Below are positions 63,219-64,000 of a stretch of DNA of 64,000 nucleotides, piece after piece; the stretch's first letter is position 1, and each line of letters starts with the position of its first letter. Location: the NCBI RefSeq assembly GCF_017377655.1, contig NZ_JAFREL010000011.1, positions 1 to 64,000 on the forward strand, read 5' to 3'. The notes beneath the pieces are model-generated. The model had not been told where the DNA came from and made no database searches. It worked only from the letters and a program-made list of their open reading frames with translations. Source of the DNA: Candidatus Enterococcus ferrettii. GTDB taxonomy: Bacteria > Bacillota > Bacilli > Lactobacillales > Enterococcaceae. A program made the position numbers and the translations under genes.

Positions 63219-63655
63219 TTAAGCTAAGTCGATTAGATATATTAGTGATTGGGGGCGGCAAAATTGCTACCCGCAAGATAAAAGGGCTGGTAGAAGAGGG
63301 CGGTCGCCCCGTTGTGGTTGCTGCCGAAGCAACAGATACGTTGGTAAATTTGGAAAAAGCTGGAAAAATTATTTTGCAGAGGCGCCCCTTTCAAGCAGGG
63401 GACACAAAAGGCTTTCAGCTGATTTTTATTTGTACCGACAATGAAGCAGTTAATCAACAGATTTTGCAGGAAACAACACCGCAGCAGCTAGTCAATGATA
63501 CGACTAAGCAAAGTCGCAGCAACTTTTTCAACATGGCCCTTGTCAAAGAAGGTGACGTGGGGGTAGCCATTACCACTGGTGGTAAATCACCAGAGAAATC
63601 CAAAAAATTGAGAACAGCTGTACAAGCCTTCTTAAAGTCGTTAGCGAAAAGCTAG
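63203..63655 (+). CDS. Precorrin-2 dehydrogenase (CysG N-terminal/SirC type)
   Basis: 150 residues: Rossmann NAD-binding motif VIGGGKIATRKI (residues 13-24) and the later block VGVAITTGGKSPEKSKKLR. It oxidises precorrin-2 to sirohydrochlorin for the chelatase encoded just before it. The uroporphyrinogen methyltransferase that should precede it is not in the window. Confidence 0.9.
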   Translation: MYPILIKLSRLDILVIGGGKIATRKIKGLVEEGGRPVVVAAEATDTLVNLEKAGKIILQRRPFQAGDTKGFQLIFICTDNEAVNQQILQETTPQQLVNDTTKQSRSNFFNMALVKEGDVGVAITTGGKSPEKSKKLRTAVQAFLKSLAKS

Positions 63656-63669
63656 CGTCTTTTTTTTTG
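63639..63669 (+). terminator. Terminator overlapping the sirC stop codon
   Basis: CGTTAGC/GCTAGCG stem with one G-T pair, then about nine T. The stop codon lies inside the stem. Confidence 0.7.
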
Positions 63670-63738
63670 CAAAAAAACCAAATGAATTACAAAATCCGGC
63701 TGTTTTTGCAAATTTTTTCGATTTTTTTGATCAATAAA

Positions 63739-63752
63739 TAGGGGATTCCCTA
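63739..63752. promoter_or_regulatory. NreC-binding palindrome
   Basis: TAGGGGATTCCCTA is an exact match to TAGGG-N4-CCCTA, the site reported for staphylococcal NreC upstream of nitrate and nitrite reductase genes. It lies 72 bp before the nirB start, in line with activation. Confidence 0.85.
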
Positions 63753-63778
63753 ATACAAATAGTCCAGCTTTTCCTTTA

Positions 63779-63796
63779 TTGTGAGGATATGAACAA
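63779..63796. promoter_or_regulatory. Possible Rex-like site
   Basis: TTGTGAGGATATGAACAA has the length and outer arms of a Rex operator (TTGTGA ... CAA) but an imperfect right half. It would add redox control to nirB. Weak evidence. Confidence 0.25.
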
Positions 63797-63823
63797 ACAA
63801 TAAGCAGGTTGAGGTGGAAATGA

Positions 63824-64000
63824 ATGAAAGAACGTTTAGTTGTTATCGGGAACGGGATGGCAGGTGTCCGAACCGTAGAGGAAATTTTGGATCGCGATCC
63901 CGAACGTTACGAAATTACGATTATCGGCAACGAAGAATATCCCAATTATAATCGTATTATGCTGTCAAATGTCTTGCAAAAGAAGATGACCGTTGATGAG
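63824..64000 (+). CDS. nirB: Nitrite reductase large subunit NirB, N-terminal part (cut by window)
   Basis: 59 codons are visible, ATG 63824 onward, with GAGGTGG upstream. The FAD-binding Rossmann motif VVIGNGMAGVRTVEEI and the following NYNRIMLSNVL match the start of NADH-dependent siroheme nitrite reductase (NirB/NasD). The rest lies beyond the window, so other pyridine nucleotide-disulfide reductases are possible in principle; the siroheme genes and NreC site upstream favour NirB. Confidence 0.85.
   Translation, partial: MKERLVVIGNGMAGVRTVEEILDRDPERYEITIIGNEEYPNYNRIMLSNVLQKKMTVDE

Noticed and set aside
1-64000. CRISPR arrays, tRNA or rRNA genes, insertion sequences, prophage
   Set aside because: No regularly spaced repeats, no cloverleaf with CCA end, no transposase or integrase frames and no flanking inverted repeats were noticed. 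This was a reading by eye, not a computed search.

Overview
The window looks like a chromosomal segment of a low-GC Gram-positive bacterium, most probably an Enterococcus, perhaps of the avium/raffinosus group (the species is inference). Pointers are the citrate cluster of the enterococcal type (citO, oadHDB, citCDEFX, oadA), the LevR/sigma-54-controlled mannose-class PTS, strong GGAGG ribosome sites, and the codon and base composition. No rRNA, tRNA, CRISPR, phage or insertion sequence was seen.

Layout. (1) 1-480: tail of a CPBP-type membrane protease, probably broken. (2) 0.5-8.1 kb: a divergent sucrose locus. scrB-scrR-araC-VOC reads leftward and scrA plus a GH13 glucosidase reads rightward, from two mirror-image promoters that each carry the same 16-bp operator. 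(3) 8.2-12.6 kb: a GH36 alpha-galactosidase, divergent from an AraC regulator, a ROK fructokinase and a UPF0303 protein. (4) 12.6-13.3 kb: a coiled-coil lipoprotein. (5) 13.5-22.5 kb: a LevR-family activator, a clear sigma-54 promoter, a four-gene mannose-family PTS, an unrecognised large six-hairpin-like glycosidase and a GH172 (DUF2961) enzyme, followed by the wreck of a second fructokinase gene. I read this as a fructoside (possibly difructose-anhydride) utilisation operon. (6) 22.5-31.1 kb: a 54-aa membrane peptide, then a two-component system with two ABC permeases, two ATPases (one with a degenerate signature) and a five-repeat PASTA membrane protein, then psiE. (7) 31-44.8 kb: a Cache-domain sensor kinase divergent from its response regulator, then citG-citO-citrate transporter reading left and oadH-oadD-oadB-41-aa peptide-citC-citD-citE-citF-citX-oadA reading right, with CcpA-type cre sites between. 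(8) 44.9-50.4 kb: an AraC regulator, an MFS transporter, a GH78-like enzyme lacking the usual catalytic acid, and a GPH symporter. (9) 50.5-51.6 kb: queG. (10) 51.7-56.5 kb: a GntR regulator divergent from a phosphonate-type ABC transporter with a DSP/PTP-like phosphatase. (11) 56.6-60.4 kb: an unknown protein, a membrane-anchored XRE regulator and an APC permease. (12) 60.4-64 kb: nreABC, two siroheme-synthesis genes and the start of nirB, with a perfect NreC palindrome ahead of nirB.

How they work together. Most of the window is carbohydrate and organic-acid catabolism under local regulators. Citrate is imported, cleaved by citrate lyase to acetate and oxaloacetate, and the latter is decarboxylated by a membrane Na+-pump complex. 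The right end couples nitrate/oxygen sensing (NreABC) to making siroheme for nitrite reductase. The least explained systems are the GH172/PTS operon, the TCS-ABC-PASTA operon, the GH78-like cluster and the phosphatase-linked Phn transporter.
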